Assembly: GCA_002798195.1 (NCBI GenBank)
Contig: NWQM01000004.1
Span: 248,001 to 312,000 of the forward strand
DNA length: 64,000 nt
DNA from: Lysobacteraceae bacterium NML03-0222
GTDB lineage: Bacteria > Pseudomonadota > Gammaproteobacteria > Xanthomonadales > Xanthomonadaceae
Reading direction: 5' to 3'
The position numbers and the translations under genes are program-made. This document shows, in pieces, positions 1 through 17,004 of this stretch (position 1 is its first letter; each line of letters opens with the position of its first letter). The notes under the pieces were generated by a model, which saw nothing but the letters and a program-made list of their open reading frames with translations, searched no databases and was not told the DNA's origin.

Positions 1-54
1 GTGCGCCATGATGCCGAAGTTGCGGTAACGCTCAATAGGAGTGGTGCGTGCCAC
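1..54 (-). CDS. fusA: elongation factor G, N-terminal fragment
   Basis: Only the first 18 codons are inside the window; the gene continues beyond position 1. Reading on the minus strand from a GTG codon at 54-52 gives MARTTPIERYRNFGIMAH, the conserved beginning of the translocation GTPase EF-G just before its P-loop. A purine-rich GAGAGA stretch sits about 8 bases upstream of the GTG and supports this start. It follows rpsG and rpsL on the same strand, the usual str operon order. The product would catalyse GTP-driven translocation on the ribosome. Confidence 0.93.
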   Translation of the reverse strand, partial: MARTTPIERYRNFGIMAH

Positions 55-76
55 GATCGTCTCTCTTTGTTTGTTT

Positions 77-132
77 GCCCGAAAAAACCGGGCTTTCAGA
101 TGGCCGGACGCCGCCTTGACGGCGGCATCCGG
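77..132 (-). other. two hairpins in the rpsG-fusA gap
   Basis: The 177-base gap between rpsG and fusA holds two inverted repeats. At 104-132 a 12-pair stem with one mismatch (CCGGA.GCCGCC against GGCGGC.TCCGG) closes a 5-base loop. At 77-93 GCCCG pairs with CGGGC around an A/T-rich loop. Neither is followed by a run of T on the minus strand, so they look more like mRNA processing or translational-control structures within the str operon than terminators. No function is proven by the sequence. Confidence 0.5.
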
Positions 133-231
133 GTGAATTCGCGAAAAATCGCTGGTATCGCGCTTTCGCGATGCACTCACCGGCAGATGCCGATGCTTGC
201 GACCAGCGGCAAGCCGCCGGTCATGAAGCCA

Positions 232-699
232 TTACCAACGGAAGTGCGCAAACGCCTTGTTGGCATCGGCCATGCGATGCGTTTCTTCGCGCTTCTTGAT
301 GGCGCCGCCACGGTTTTCCGAGGCGTCCAAAAGCTCGGCGGCCAGCTTGCGCGGCATCGAGTTTTCACCGCGCTTACGGGCGGACTCGATCAGCCAGCGC
401 ATTGCCAGTGCCATGCGGCGGGAAGCGCGCACTTCCACCGGCACCTGGTAAGTCGCACCACCAACACGGCGGGACTTCACTTCGACGGTCGGAGCAACAT
501 TGCCCAGTGCCTTTTCAACCAGCTCCAGCGGGTTGTCGTTCTTTTCGCCGATGACGTCCATGGCGCCATAAACGATTTTTTCGGCCACGGATTTCTTGCC
601 ACTCAACATGACCATGTTGATGAAGCGGGCGATGGTTTCGCTACCGTGCTTGGGATCGGGCAGCACCGAGCGCTGCGGGGTATTGCCTTTGCGGGACAT
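232..699 (-). CDS. rpsG: 30S ribosomal protein S7
   Basis: A 155-residue protein beginning MSRKGNTPQRSVLPDP, full length for S7. It carries the conserved 16S rRNA-binding core (GGATYQVPVEVRASRRMALA, residues about 80-99) and ends in the AHFRW tail that lies in the decoding region. S7 starts assembly of the 30S head and contacts the E site. It lies directly after rpsL on the same strand, as in the str operon; in E. coli S7 is the feedback repressor of that operon. A GAGAAG ribosome-binding site precedes the ATG at 699. Nothing unusual was seen in the gene itself. Confidence 0.97.
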   Translation of the reverse strand: MSRKGNTPQRSVLPDPKHGSETIARFINMVMLSGKKSVAEKIVYGAMDVIGEKNDNPLELVEKALGNVAPTVEVKSRRVGGATYQVPVEVRASRRMALAMRWLIESARKRGENSMPRKLAAELLDASENRGGAIKKREETHRMADANKAFAHFRW

Positions 700-789
700 T
701 GATTTCTTCTCGTGTATTCATTGCGCCCAAAACAGGCGCGGGAAGCATCAGCGATGCAAGAAAGCGCGGCGGGATGCCGCAGCGCCGGA

Positions 790-1161
790 TTACTTCGGAC
801 GCTTGGCGCCGTACTTGGAGCGGCGCTGGCGACGCTTGGCCACACCGGCGGCGTCGAGCGAACCGCGCACGGTGTGGTAACGCACACCCGGCAGATCCTT
901 CACACGACCACCGCGGATCAGCACCACGCTGTGTTCTTGCAGGTTGTGGCCTTCGCCACCGATGTAAGAAATGACTTCATAGCCATTGGTCAGGCGCACC
1001 TTGGCCACCTTGCGCATTGCCGAGTTCGGCTTCTTCGGGGTGGTGGTGTAAACGCGGGTGCACACGCCACGACGCTGCGGGCAGTTTTGCAGCGCAGGCG
1101 AGGTGCTCTTGTAGGTTTCAGGGCTGCGCGGCTTGCGCACGAGCTGATTGATGGTTGCCAT
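790..1161 (-). CDS. rpsL: 30S ribosomal protein S12
   Basis: A 123-residue protein starting MATINQLVRKPR. An in-frame upstream extension is ignored because the family begins at this methionine and the ATG at 1161 gives the standard length. The decoding-centre loops TTTPKKPNSA and GRVKDLPGVRYH keep the lysines whose substitution gives streptomycin resistance in E. coli, so the allele looks wild type for that drug. S12 monitors codon-anticodon pairing in the A site. The gene leads the str operon (rpsL, rpsG, fusA) and has a strong sigma70-like promoter about 240 bases upstream. Confidence 0.97.
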   Translation of the reverse strand: MATINQLVRKPRSPETYKSTSPALQNCPQRRGVCTRVYTTTPKKPNSAMRKVAKVRLTNGYEVISYIGGEGHNLQEHSVVLIRGGRVKDLPGVRYHTVRGSLDAAGVAKRRQRRSKYGAKRPK

Positions 1162-1402
1162 GCTTTTCCAGTTGTATCTGCGGCTCGAAAGCCTTGGGAG
1201 TTGACTCACCCCGAAACCGGGGCAAACAAAAAAACTTTAGCCTGCACACGGTTTACCCGTGGCAAGCTGCCAAAAACGTACGGGCCTGCGCCTTGACGCA
1301 ACCACCGTACAACCCCGCGCATCCTTGTGCCGAACACGAAGCGCCTCCTGCCCTTCATTTCGGGTACTGGGTGGCACCAAAGCCACCTGAAAACCAGCCG
1401 AT

Positions 1403-1430
1403 GATATACCCAATAACTGGCTCATGTCAA
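1403..1430 (-). promoter_or_regulatory. sigma70-type promoter for rpsL-rpsG-fusA
   Basis: On the minus strand TTGACA (1430-1425), identical to the consensus, is followed after 16 bases by TATATC (1408-1403). Transcription would start near 1396, giving a leader of about 235 bases before rpsL. The 402-base gap between rpoC and rpsL otherwise holds only the rpoC terminator. A dedicated promoter here fits a str operon separated from rpoBC by a strong terminator. Confidence 0.7.
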
Positions 1431-1510
1431 ATGCAGTGAAAGATTTTGCCTTCTATCGATACAAGCAACTTCGCCAATCATCTGTCCATTATCGGATGCA
1501 GGGCAAGTCG

Positions 1511-1546
1511 CACAACAAAGGCCGGGTTTCCCCGGCCTTTGTTGTG
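1511..1546 (-). terminator. hairpin terminator after rpoC
   Basis: A perfect 16-base inverted repeat (CACAACAAAGGCCGGG and its complement) closes a 4-base loop 18 bases past the rpoC stop codon. The A-rich left and T-rich right flanks of the GC core give it the look of a bidirectional terminator. It would end the long tuf-to-rpoC transcription block before the rpsL promoter. Confidence 0.82.
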
Positions 1547-1563
1547 GTGCGCAAGTCTAAGGC

Positions 1564-5796
<4,233 letters not shown>

Positions 5797-5866
5797 GGGT
5801 TATCTCCGGGAGTGGCAAGCAGGGTGAGTGAGGAAAGGCGGCAGCGTCTGGCTGCCGCCGGTCACA

Positions 5867-10036
<4,170 letters not shown>

Positions 10037-10535
10037 GAAAACACCTTCATTGTCGCGGGATGACGCCTGAACGCCATCAGGTTGACCGGAACCGTCCGGG
10101 GGACGCGAGCCATAGCAAGAAGTTGCTGGTATTGCCGGCACCAGCACGCCCTCTGCCACTACTTCTGCTGTTGGCTCCAACGGGCACAAGACCCGAAAAG
10201 GAAGGTCTGAACAACGCCATCCTGGCGTTGCCAGCCCACGCCAAGTCCGGCACATGTCCTGACTTGGCTCACACGAATCAATCACACATGATTGATTCGT
10301 GGTTGCTCATCCATGAGCAACACGGCGCCTTCCGAATACTCGAAAGGCGCACAAACATCAGGCAGGAAGCCTGCCCAAACCTTCGTCAAAACAACGGCTT
10401 GGGCAGATGACCGACCTGCTTCTGGACGTTTGCGGGCAAGCTGCAAAAACTGCGCCCCATCAAACGACCAAAGGCCGAGAGCGTTTTGCGCTCCCAGCCT
10501 TGGGGTGTCGCCAAAGAACGGCGACGGTATCGCAC
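10037..10535 (-). other. rplL-rpoB intergenic region with repeat and hairpins
   Basis: No gene is seen in these 499 bases. The middle (10202-10302) is one copy of a dispersed repeat described separately. Between the repeat and rplL there are several inverted repeats: TTGCTCAT/ATGAGCAA at 10303-10320, GCGCCTT/AAGGCGC near 10324-10350, GGCAGG/CCTGCC near 10362-10376, and GAGCG/CGCTC near 10478-10492. In many bacteria this gap holds an attenuator and an RNase III site that set the ratio of ribosomal protein to polymerase subunits. These hairpins are candidates for that role, but which one acts cannot be told by eye. Confidence 0.5.
10202..10302. repeat. dispersed repeat, copy 1
   Basis: About 101 bases that match 33913-34017 at roughly 85 per cent identity, from AAGGTCTGAACAACGCCATC through ACTTGGCTCACACGAATCAA to the final GTGG. 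The right half is a perfect 13-pair hairpin with a 4-base loop (CACGAATCAATCA, CACA, TGATTGATTCGTG). A shorter CCAAGTC/GACTTGG hairpin precedes it. It has no open reading frame of its own and no visible target-site duplication. This copy lies in the leader of rpoB. Confidence 0.85.
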
Positions 10536-10910
10536 TTACTTGAGTTCGACCTGAGCGCCAGCGGCTTCCAGATCTTTCTTCATCTTTTCGGCGTCTTCCT
10601 TGGACACGCCTTCCTTCACGGTCTGCGGTGCGCCTTCGACCATGTCCTTGGCTTCCTTCAGACCCAAGCCGGTGATGGCGCGGACGGCCTTAATCACTTC
10701 AACCTTCTTGTCGCCGGCAGCCTTCAGGATGACGTCGAATTCGGTCTGTTCTTCAGCCGGGCCTGCAGCAGCGGCCGGACCTGCAGCCACAGCCACCGGA
10801 GCAGCAGCGGACACGCCGAACTTTTCTTCGATGGCCTTGACCAGCTCCATCACTTCCATCAGGTTCTTTTCGGCGATGGCGTCAACGATTTGTTCGTTGG
10901 TAAGAGACAT
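10536..10910 (-). CDS. rplL: 50S ribosomal protein L7/L12
   Basis: A 124-residue acidic stalk protein. It has the N-terminal dimerisation helix (MSLTNEQIVDAIAEKNLMEV), an alanine/proline-rich hinge at about residues 34-52, and the C-terminal factor-binding domain (KVEVIKAVRAITGLGLKEAK). Dimers of L12 bind L10 and recruit initiation, elongation and release factors to the ribosome. An AAGGT ribosome-binding site is 8 bases from the ATG at 10910. It follows rplJ after 50 bases on the same strand and is expected to be translated in excess, as the other ribosomal proteins are present in one copy. Confidence 0.97.
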   Translation of the reverse strand: MSLTNEQIVDAIAEKNLMEVMELVKAIEEKFGVSAAAPVAVAAGPAAAAGPAEEQTEFDVILKAAGDKKVEVIKAVRAITGLGLKEAKDMVEGAPQTVKEGVSKEDAEKMKKDLEAAGAQVELK

Positions 10911-10960
10911 GAGATTTACCTTAAAGTAGTTTCAAATGGGTTGTTGGGCTAAAGCCGGCA

Positions 10961-11485
10961 TCAGCCTTCGGCCGGGGCTTCAGCAGCAGCGGTGTCGCCA
11001 CCTTCTTTGTCGGCCACGGCCTTGACGGCGCGGGCAAACATCGAGGCAGGTTCGGCCAGCACGCGGGCCAGCATGCCCAGCGCCTGGTCGAGGGTCGGCA
11101 GCGAGGCCAGCACTTCGACATGGCTGGCAGGATATTGCTGACCACCGACTACGACAAGTTTCGGTTGCAACTTGTCATTGCCTTTGGCGAACTCCTTGAT
11201 CAGACGACCGGCAGCGCCGGGTTCTTCAGTCGAGAACGCATACAGCAGCGGGCCTACGAGGTCGTCTTTGGCGACTTCGAATTCCGTGCCTTCAACAGCA
11301 CGCGAGGCCAGAGTGTTCTTGATGACTTTCAAGTACACGCCGGTTTCACGCGCCTTCTTTCGCATCGCGGTCATTTGCTCGACCGTGGTGCCTGCGTATT
11401 CGGCTGCAATCAAGGAGTGCGCCTTGCCGGCGACTTGCGCCACTTCGGCAACGACGTCTTTCTTTTGGGACAGATTCAGAGCCAT
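10961..11485 (-). CDS. rplJ: 50S ribosomal protein L10
   Basis: A 174-residue protein beginning MALNLSQKKDVVAEVAQVAG. A 75-codon in-frame upstream stretch is discarded because the ATG at 11485 has an AGGAG site 6 bases before it and gives the normal L10 length. The N-terminal domain (VKNTLASRAVEG) binds 23S rRNA, and the C-terminal helix (LASLPTLDQALGMLARVLAE) is where L12 dimers attach. L10-L12 is the known autoregulator of this operon through its leader; here the leader upstream is 348 bases long. The last residues are alanine-rich. Confidence 0.96.
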   Translation of the reverse strand: MALNLSQKKDVVAEVAQVAGKAHSLIAAEYAGTTVEQMTAMRKKARETGVYLKVIKNTLASRAVEGTEFEVAKDDLVGPLLYAFSTEEPGAAGRLIKEFAKGNDKLQPKLVVVGGQQYPASHVEVLASLPTLDQALGMLARVLAEPASMFARAVKAVADKEGGDTAAAEAPAEG

Positions 11486-11779
11486 AAGCACTCCTGTTGG
11501 GATTGCCGCAGACCGCTCCAGCGGCTTGCGGGACGTGTTGATGCCATCCCTGACATCGGGGGACGAACCCCTGGTGCGCTTCTGAACCGGGACAACCCGT
11601 GAAACTTCCAGAAGGGCGACCATCTGCGCAGGATGCTGTTGCTGATTAAGCAGCCTCGCTTGTATCGACGGCGATTCCGTGCCATGCCGAGCTTCCCTGC
11701 CCGTCGTCAATACGCGCTGACCACTCCTGCGGTCTTTGATGGCTCTGCGCCAAGCGCAGCGCCTTCAAACGGGACGCGG

Positions 11780-11808
11780 ATTTTATCCGCATCAAAACGC
11801 CCCGGCAA
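11780..11808 (-). promoter_or_regulatory. possible promoter for rplJL-rpoBC inside the rplA terminator
   Basis: Minus-strand TTGCCG (11808-11803) and TAAAAT (11785-11780) are 17 bases apart. The -35 element lies in the loop and right arm of the rplA terminator hairpin. A separate promoter for the L10 operon at this position is known in E. coli, so the location is expected, but the -35 match is only partial. Confidence 0.45.
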
Positions 11809-11820
11809 GCTGCCGGGGCG
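11798..11820 (-). terminator. hairpin terminator after rplA
   Basis: CGCCCCGGCA and its perfect complement close a 3-base loop, followed on the minus strand by TTTTGATG. It begins 13 bases beyond the rplA stop codon and would end or attenuate the secE-nusG-rplKA transcript. Confidence 0.75.
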
Positions 11821-11833
11821 CAGTACTTACAAA

Positions 11834-12532
11834 TTACTTCAGGTTCAGCGAGGACTGATCCACCGTGACCCCCGGCCCCATGGTGGAGCTGAGCGACACC
11901 TTCTGCAGATAAGTGCCCTTGGCGCTGGAGGGCTTGGCCTTGATCAGGTCAAGCAGCAGCGCGGTCAGGTTTTCCTTCAGCTTTTCAGCATCGAAGTCGG
12001 CCTTGCCGATGGTGCAGTGGATGATGCCGGCCTTGTCGGTGCGGTAGCGCACCTGACCGGACTTGGCATTCTTGACCGCTTCAGCCGGATTGGCCGAAAC
12101 CGTGCCAACCTTCGGGTTCGGCATCAGGCCACGCGGACCCAGCACGGTACCGAGCTTGCCGACCACGCGCATCGCGTCCGGGGTGGCAATCACCACGTCG
12201 TAGTTCAGCTCACCGCCCTGCATGCGCTCGGCCAGGTCGTCCATGCCGACCGCATCGGCACCAGCAGCCAGCGCCTCGTCGGCCTTGGCGCCGGCAGGCA
12301 CGAACACGGCCACGCGCACCGATTTGCCGGTACCGGCCGGCAGCACGGTGGAGCCGCGCACCTGCTGGTCGGACTTGCGCGCATCCACGCCCAGACGCAC
12401 CGCCACGTCCACCGCTTCGACGAACTTGGCCTTGCTGTTGTCCTTGATGATTTTCAGGGCTTCATCAATCGGGTATGCCTTGCCCGGCTCAACCGCAGCG
12501 GCGATTGCTTTTTGTCGTTTGGTCAATGCCAT
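11834..12532 (-). CDS. rplA: 50S ribosomal protein L1
   Basis: A 232-residue protein beginning MALTKRQKAIAAAVEPGKAY, the standard size. The conserved core KLGTVLGPRGLMPNPKVGTV near residues 126-145 is present. L1 forms the mobile stalk next to the E site and, in relatives, represses the rplKA message by binding near its start. The gene follows rplK after three bases. Its GGAGG ribosome-binding site overlaps the end of rplK, so translation is probably coupled. A hairpin terminator follows. Confidence 0.97.
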   Translation of the reverse strand: MALTKRQKAIAAAVEPGKAYPIDEALKIIKDNSKAKFVEAVDVAVRLGVDARKSDQQVRGSTVLPAGTGKSVRVAVFVPAGAKADEALAAGADAVGMDDLAERMQGGELNYDVVIATPDAMRVVGKLGTVLGPRGLMPNPKVGTVSANPAEAVKNAKSGQVRYRTDKAGIIHCTIGKADFDAEKLKENLTALLLDLIKAKPSSAKGTYLQKVSLSSTMGPGVTVDQSSLNLK

Positions 12533-12535
12533 GTC

Positions 12536-12964
12536 TTATTCCTCCACCGTCAGACCCATCGAGCGAGCCGAGCCCGCGATGGTGCGCACTGCTGCGTCAA
12601 GGTCGGCAGCAGTCAAATCCGGTTCCTTCGCCTTGGCGATATCTTCCAGCTGAGCACGGGTCACCTTGCCCACTTTCTGGGTATTGGGACGGCTGGAGCC
12701 AGACTGGATACCGACAGCCTTCTTCAGCAAGATGGTCGCCGGCGGCGTCTTGGTGATGAAGGTGAAGGTACGGTCGGAATAGGCCGTGATGACGGTCGGA
12801 ATCGGCAGACCCGGCTCCAACTTGGCAGTTGCCGCATTGAATGCCTTGCAGAATTCCATGATGTTGAGGCCGCGCTGGCCAAGCGCGGGGCCGACCGGCG
12901 GCGACGGGTTGGCTTGACCCGCCTTCACCTGCAGCTTGATGTAGCCAATGACTTTCTTTGCCAC
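12536..12964 (-). CDS. rplK: 50S ribosomal protein L11
   Basis: A 142-residue protein. The start is GTG at 12964, giving MAKKVIGYIKLQVKAGQANP; an AGGAG site lies 11 bases upstream, and the alternative upstream start would add residues foreign to the family. The N-terminal proline-rich PSPPVGPALGQRG switch and the C-terminal rRNA-binding domain (TVEE end) are intact. L11 shapes the GTPase-associated centre, is needed for RelA activation by idle ribosomes and is the target site of thiostrepton. It is co-transcribed with nusG and rplA. Confidence 0.96.
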   Translation of the reverse strand: MAKKVIGYIKLQVKAGQANPSPPVGPALGQRGLNIMEFCKAFNAATAKLEPGLPIPTVITAYSDRTFTFITKTPPATILLKKAVGIQSGSSRPNTQKVGKVTRAQLEDIAKAKEPDLTAADLDAAVRTIAGSARSMGLTVEE

Positions 12965-13066
12965 GTTAGTTTTCTCCTGGAGTTCTCTCGCCTGCACGCC
13001 AAGGGCTGCGGGGCTTCTCCGTTACACGAAACAAGGCGCAGCCAAGCGCTGCGCCTCACCTTGAGG

Positions 13067-13645
13067 TCAGACGGATTTCTCCACCTGACCAAATTCCAAT
13101 TCCACCGGGGTGGAACGACCGAAAATCAGCACAGCCACACGGACACGGCTCTTTTCGTAATTGACTTCTTCGACCACGCCATTGAAGTCGTTGAATGGAC
13201 CGTCAATAACACGCACCATCTCGCCCGGCTCGAACAACACCTTGGGACGCGGCTTCTCGACGCCGTCCTGGACACGCTGCAGGATGGTATCGGCTTCGCG
13301 GTCGCTGATCGGCAGCGGCTTGTCCGCCGTGCCACCGATGAACCCCATCACTCGCGGCGTTTCCTTGACCAAGTGCCAGGATTCGTTGTCGATGCGCGGA
13401 ATGCCGTTGTCATCGTGGGTGGCGATTTGCACCAGCACGTAGCCGGGAAAGAACTTGCGCTCGGAGCGGCGCTTCTGTCCGGCGCGCATTTCCACGACCT
13501 CTTCAGTCGGCACGATGACATCGCCAAAACGCGATTCCATCTCCATGCGCGCAATACGGTCACGCAGCGACTGCGCCACGGTTTTTTCAAAGCCGGAATA
13601 GGCATGCACCACATACCAGCGCTTGTTGTCGGTCGAGCCTTGCAT
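13067..13645 (-). CDS. nusG: transcription elongation/antitermination factor NusG
   Basis: A 192-residue protein with start at the ATG at 13645, preceded by AAGGAA. The N-terminal NGN domain (KRWYVVHAYSGFEKTVAQSL) binds the polymerase clamp. The C-terminal KOW motif (FEPGEMVRVIDGPFNDFNGV, about residues 137-156) binds Rho or ribosomal S10. NusG suppresses pausing, couples transcription to translation and stimulates Rho. It lies 23 bases after secE, the near-universal arrangement. Eleven residues of in-frame upstream sequence are not counted as part of the protein. Confidence 0.96.
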   Translation of the reverse strand: MQGSTDNKRWYVVHAYSGFEKTVAQSLRDRIARMEMESRFGDVIVPTEEVVEMRAGQKRRSERKFFPGYVLVQIATHDDNGIPRIDNESWHLVKETPRVMGFIGGTADKPLPISDREADTILQRVQDGVEKPRPKVLFEPGEMVRVIDGPFNDFNGVVEEVNYEKSRVRVAVLIFGRSTPVELEFGQVEKSV

Positions 13646-13668
13646 TTTTATTCCTTGAGCCTTGCTTG

Positions 13669-14049
13669 TCAGCGCCACAACAGCTTGGTCAGCTGCGAAA
13701 TCAGAAGGTCAAAGCCGCCCAGCAGCAGACTGATGACCACCACCACGATCATCACGATCCAGGTGGTACGCATGGTTTCCTGACGAGTCGGCCAGACCAC
13801 CTTGCGCAATTCAAAGCGGGTTTCGTAGAAGAACTCGCGCAGCTTGGGGCCAAGACTGGAGGTCATGAACACCCCCGCACCGGCAATCAGGCCGACGAGC
13901 ACGGCCGCCACACGCAGCCAACTGTTCCATTCATTCTGAAACCAGTAATACGCAAATACGCCGGCTGCCACCAGCAGACCAGCGATCACAAACTTGACGA
14001 TATCGGCACTGGAAGTGCCGTGCTTGTCTTGGACGACCTTGGTGTTCAA
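13669..14049 (-). CDS. secE: preprotein translocase subunit SecE
   Basis: About 126 residues with three predicted membrane segments near 15-33, 40-58 and 95-117. It ends with the conserved amphipathic part (FELRKVVWPTRQETMRTTWI) typical of SecE. The long three-helix form resembles that of E. coli. The likely start is TTG at 14049 (MNTKVVQDKHGTSSADIV), because GAGGAAC lies 8 bases before it; an upstream start would reach toward the tRNA-Trp gene. SecE clamps SecY in the translocon. It is followed by nusG. Confidence 0.88.
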   Translation of the reverse strand: MNTKVVQDKHGTSSADIVKFVIAGLLVAAGVFAYYWFQNEWNSWLRVAAVLVGLIAGAGVFMTSSLGPKLREFFYETRFELRKVVWPTRQETMRTTWIVMIVVVVISLLLGGFDLLISQLTKLLWR

Positions 14050-14123
14050 GCCGCGAGTTCCTCGGTTGAGCTGCGGCTGCCAAAGCACTCCGCATCATTC
14101 ACCCACCCCGCGACCGGGATGGT

Positions 14124-14199
<76 letters not shown>

Positions 14200-14256
14200 A
14201 CGTGGTTTGACCTTACTGCAAATGGCAATGGCGGCAAGCGCCGCCTTTGCCGTATT

Positions 14257-14285
14257 GTTGCCACCCTTGCAGCAAGGGTGGCAAC
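14257..14285 (-). terminator. strong hairpin between tuf and tRNA-Trp
   Basis: GTTGCCACCCTTGC and its exact complement surround a single base, forming a stem of about 12 pairs eight bases after the tuf stop codon. No T run follows on the minus strand, so it may be a 3'-end stabiliser or processing site rather than a full intrinsic terminator. Confidence 0.5.
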
Positions 14286-14292
14286 TTTATCA

Positions 14293-15483
<1,191 letters not shown>

Positions 15484-15534
15484 TTCTCTACTCGGGTCTG
15501 GTCAGGGATGATTTCGGTGATAAACCGATGAAGA

Positions 15535-15610
<76 letters not shown>

Positions 15611-15636
15611 GAATTGCGTATGCGGGACAACCTCAA

Positions 15637-15710
<74 letters not shown>

Positions 15711-15738
15711 ACCGGGAGATTTCGGCGCATCAGCAAGA

Positions 15739-15824
15739 TGGTGGAGGGAGGTGGATTCGAACCACCGAAGGCGTAAGCCAGCAGATTTACAGTCTGCCCC
15801 CGTTGGCCGCTTGGGTATCCCTCC
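15739..15824 (-). tRNA. tRNA-Tyr (GTA anticodon)
   Basis: An 86-base class II tRNA with a long variable arm on the minus strand, beginning GGAGGGATACCCAAG. The anticodon loop is CTGTAAA, the T arm GGTTCGAATCC and the end ACCA. It is the promoter-proximal member of the tRNA-tuf cluster. Confidence 0.97.
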
Positions 15825-15856
15825 GTCGTTTTTGCTGACGGGCGAAACAGCTGGCT

Positions 15857-15884
15857 ATTCTGCCATGCTTTATGCGGATGTCAA
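15857..15884 (-). promoter_or_regulatory. promoter of the tRNA-tuf cluster
   Basis: On the minus strand TTGACA (15884-15879) is followed after 16 bases by CAGAAT (15862-15857). The pair lies about 30 bases upstream of tRNA-Tyr. The consensus -35 and short spacer suit a strong stable-RNA promoter. Confidence 0.6.
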
Positions 15885-15918
15885 CGGGTCAATACAAAAA
15901 TTTTTCACCTTTGTAGCT

Positions 15919-16995
15919 TCAATGCGCTGGCGCGTCGCCCCCGGCGACCTTGTAGGCAGCGGTTTTGACATCGCCCTGCAAAGTTTCGCTGGCGTAAATC
16001 GCCACCTGCGGGGTGCCCTCCGCGCTCACCCAACCGCGATACATGCCGGGGGTATTGAATGGGAAGGCATAGCCGCCATCGGCGGTCATTACCAGTGCAC
16101 CACCATCACCGCCCAAGGCCACGATTTCTTCATTGATGACCTTGCCGCCGGCCTGCGCCGCGTGCTCGCCACGATGGGCAACGCGAGCACAGATATTGTG
16201 TGCGGCGGCGCTGCGGATATAGAACTCACCCCAACCGGTACCGGATACCGCGCAGCGGCTGTCGGCCCAAGTGCCGGCACCAATCACCGGGCTGTCACCC
16301 ACACGATTCCAGCGTTTGTTGGTCATGCCGCCAGTGGAGGTGCCTGCCGCCAGATTGCCCTGTGCATCCATCGCCACCGCACCCACAGTGCCCACATAGC
16401 GGCGATACTCAGCCTCGTCACTGCGTGCAGCCTGCCGGCCGGCTTCTTCTGCCAGGCGGCGCTGCAATTGCTGCCAGCGTTTTTCTGTGCGGAACCAGGA
16501 TGGATCGACCAAGGTCACGCCTTTTTCTTCTGCAAAAGTTTCCGCACCCTGCCCGGTGAGCATCACATGCGGAGAGTGCTCCATCACTGCCTGCGCCAGG
16601 GTAATCGGGTTTTTCACCCGCCTCACACCTGCCACCGCGCCTGCGCGCTGGCCGTTGCCTACCATCAGCGAGGCATCTAGCTCATTGCGGCCTTCATGGG
16701 TGAAAACCGCGCCACGCCCGGCATTGAAATAGGGGCTGTCTTCCAGCACCACGATGGCGGCCACGACGGCCTCTTGCGCGCTTTTGCCTGCCTTGAGAAT
16801 CGCCTGGCCGTGCAGCAATGCCTCTTGCAATGCTGCGCGCGCTCCAGCCTCCTCTTCCGCACTCAAATCGCCCGGCGCCACGCCCGCGCCACCGTGGATG
16901 ATGAGCTGCGGGGTGGCGGTTTTCTTCGGGGCTTCATCAGCCAGTGCTGCAGCAGGCAAAGCCAACATCAATGCAGCAGTCAACAAGGTACGCAT
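15919..16995 (-). CDS. secreted isoaspartyl peptidase / plant-type asparaginase family
   Basis: A 358-residue Ntn-hydrolase precursor. An N-terminal signal peptide (MRTLLTAALMLALPAAALA) directs it to the periplasm or outside. The family signature is clear: IIHGGAG near residue 32, SPYFNAGRGAVFT at 87-99, and the autoprocessing nucleophile Thr203 in VGTVGAVAMD, followed by GNLAAGTSTGGMTNKRWNRV. Enzymes of this group split beta-aspartyl dipeptides, and some act on asparagine. It follows a cyanophycinase-like gene by 9 bases on the same strand, so the pair could release beta-Asp-Arg dipeptides and then cut them to free amino acids. The substrate is inferred from context. Confidence 0.9.
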   Translation of the reverse strand: MRTLLTAALMLALPAAALADEAPKKTATPQLIIHGGAGVAPGDLSAEEEAGARAALQEALLHGQAILKAGKSAQEAVVAAIVVLEDSPYFNAGRGAVFTHEGRNELDASLMVGNGQRAGAVAGVRRVKNPITLAQAVMEHSPHVMLTGQGAETFAEEKGVTLVDPSWFRTEKRWQQLQRRLAEEAGRQAARSDEAEYRRYVGTVGAVAMDAQGNLAAGTSTGGMTNKRWNRVGDSPVIGAGTWADSRCAVSGTGWGEFYIRSAAAHNICARVAHRGEHAAQAGGKVINEEIVALGGDGGALVMTADGGYAFPFNTPGMYRGWVSAEGTPQVAIYASETLQGDVKTAAYKVAGGDAPAH

Positions 16996-17004
16996 GGGGA
17001 CTCC

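Larger units (their letters stand above)
11486..11833 (-). other. rplJ leader region
   Basis: The 348 bases between rplA and rplJ contain the rplA terminator (11798-11820) and a promoter-like pair overlapping it. A CTGCGC/GCGCAG hairpin lies further downstream toward rplJ. The long untranslated stretch fits the L10 leader, which in relatives binds the L10-L12 complex to repress translation. I could not pick out the L10-binding kink by eye. No small gene with a credible start was seen. Confidence 0.5.

Noticed and set aside
10038..10285. 83-codon N-terminal extension of RpoB
   Set aside because: It is not family-like, runs through the dispersed repeat, and the ATG at 10036 has a good ribosome-binding site.
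10202..10302. Repeat as an insertion sequence or CRISPR unit
   Set aside because: It is too short, has no transposase, no inverted ends beyond its hairpin, no visible target duplication, and only two distant copies without spacers.
14257..14285. Full intrinsic terminator for tuf
   Set aside because: The stem is strong but there is no U run; kept only as a hairpin with modest confidence.
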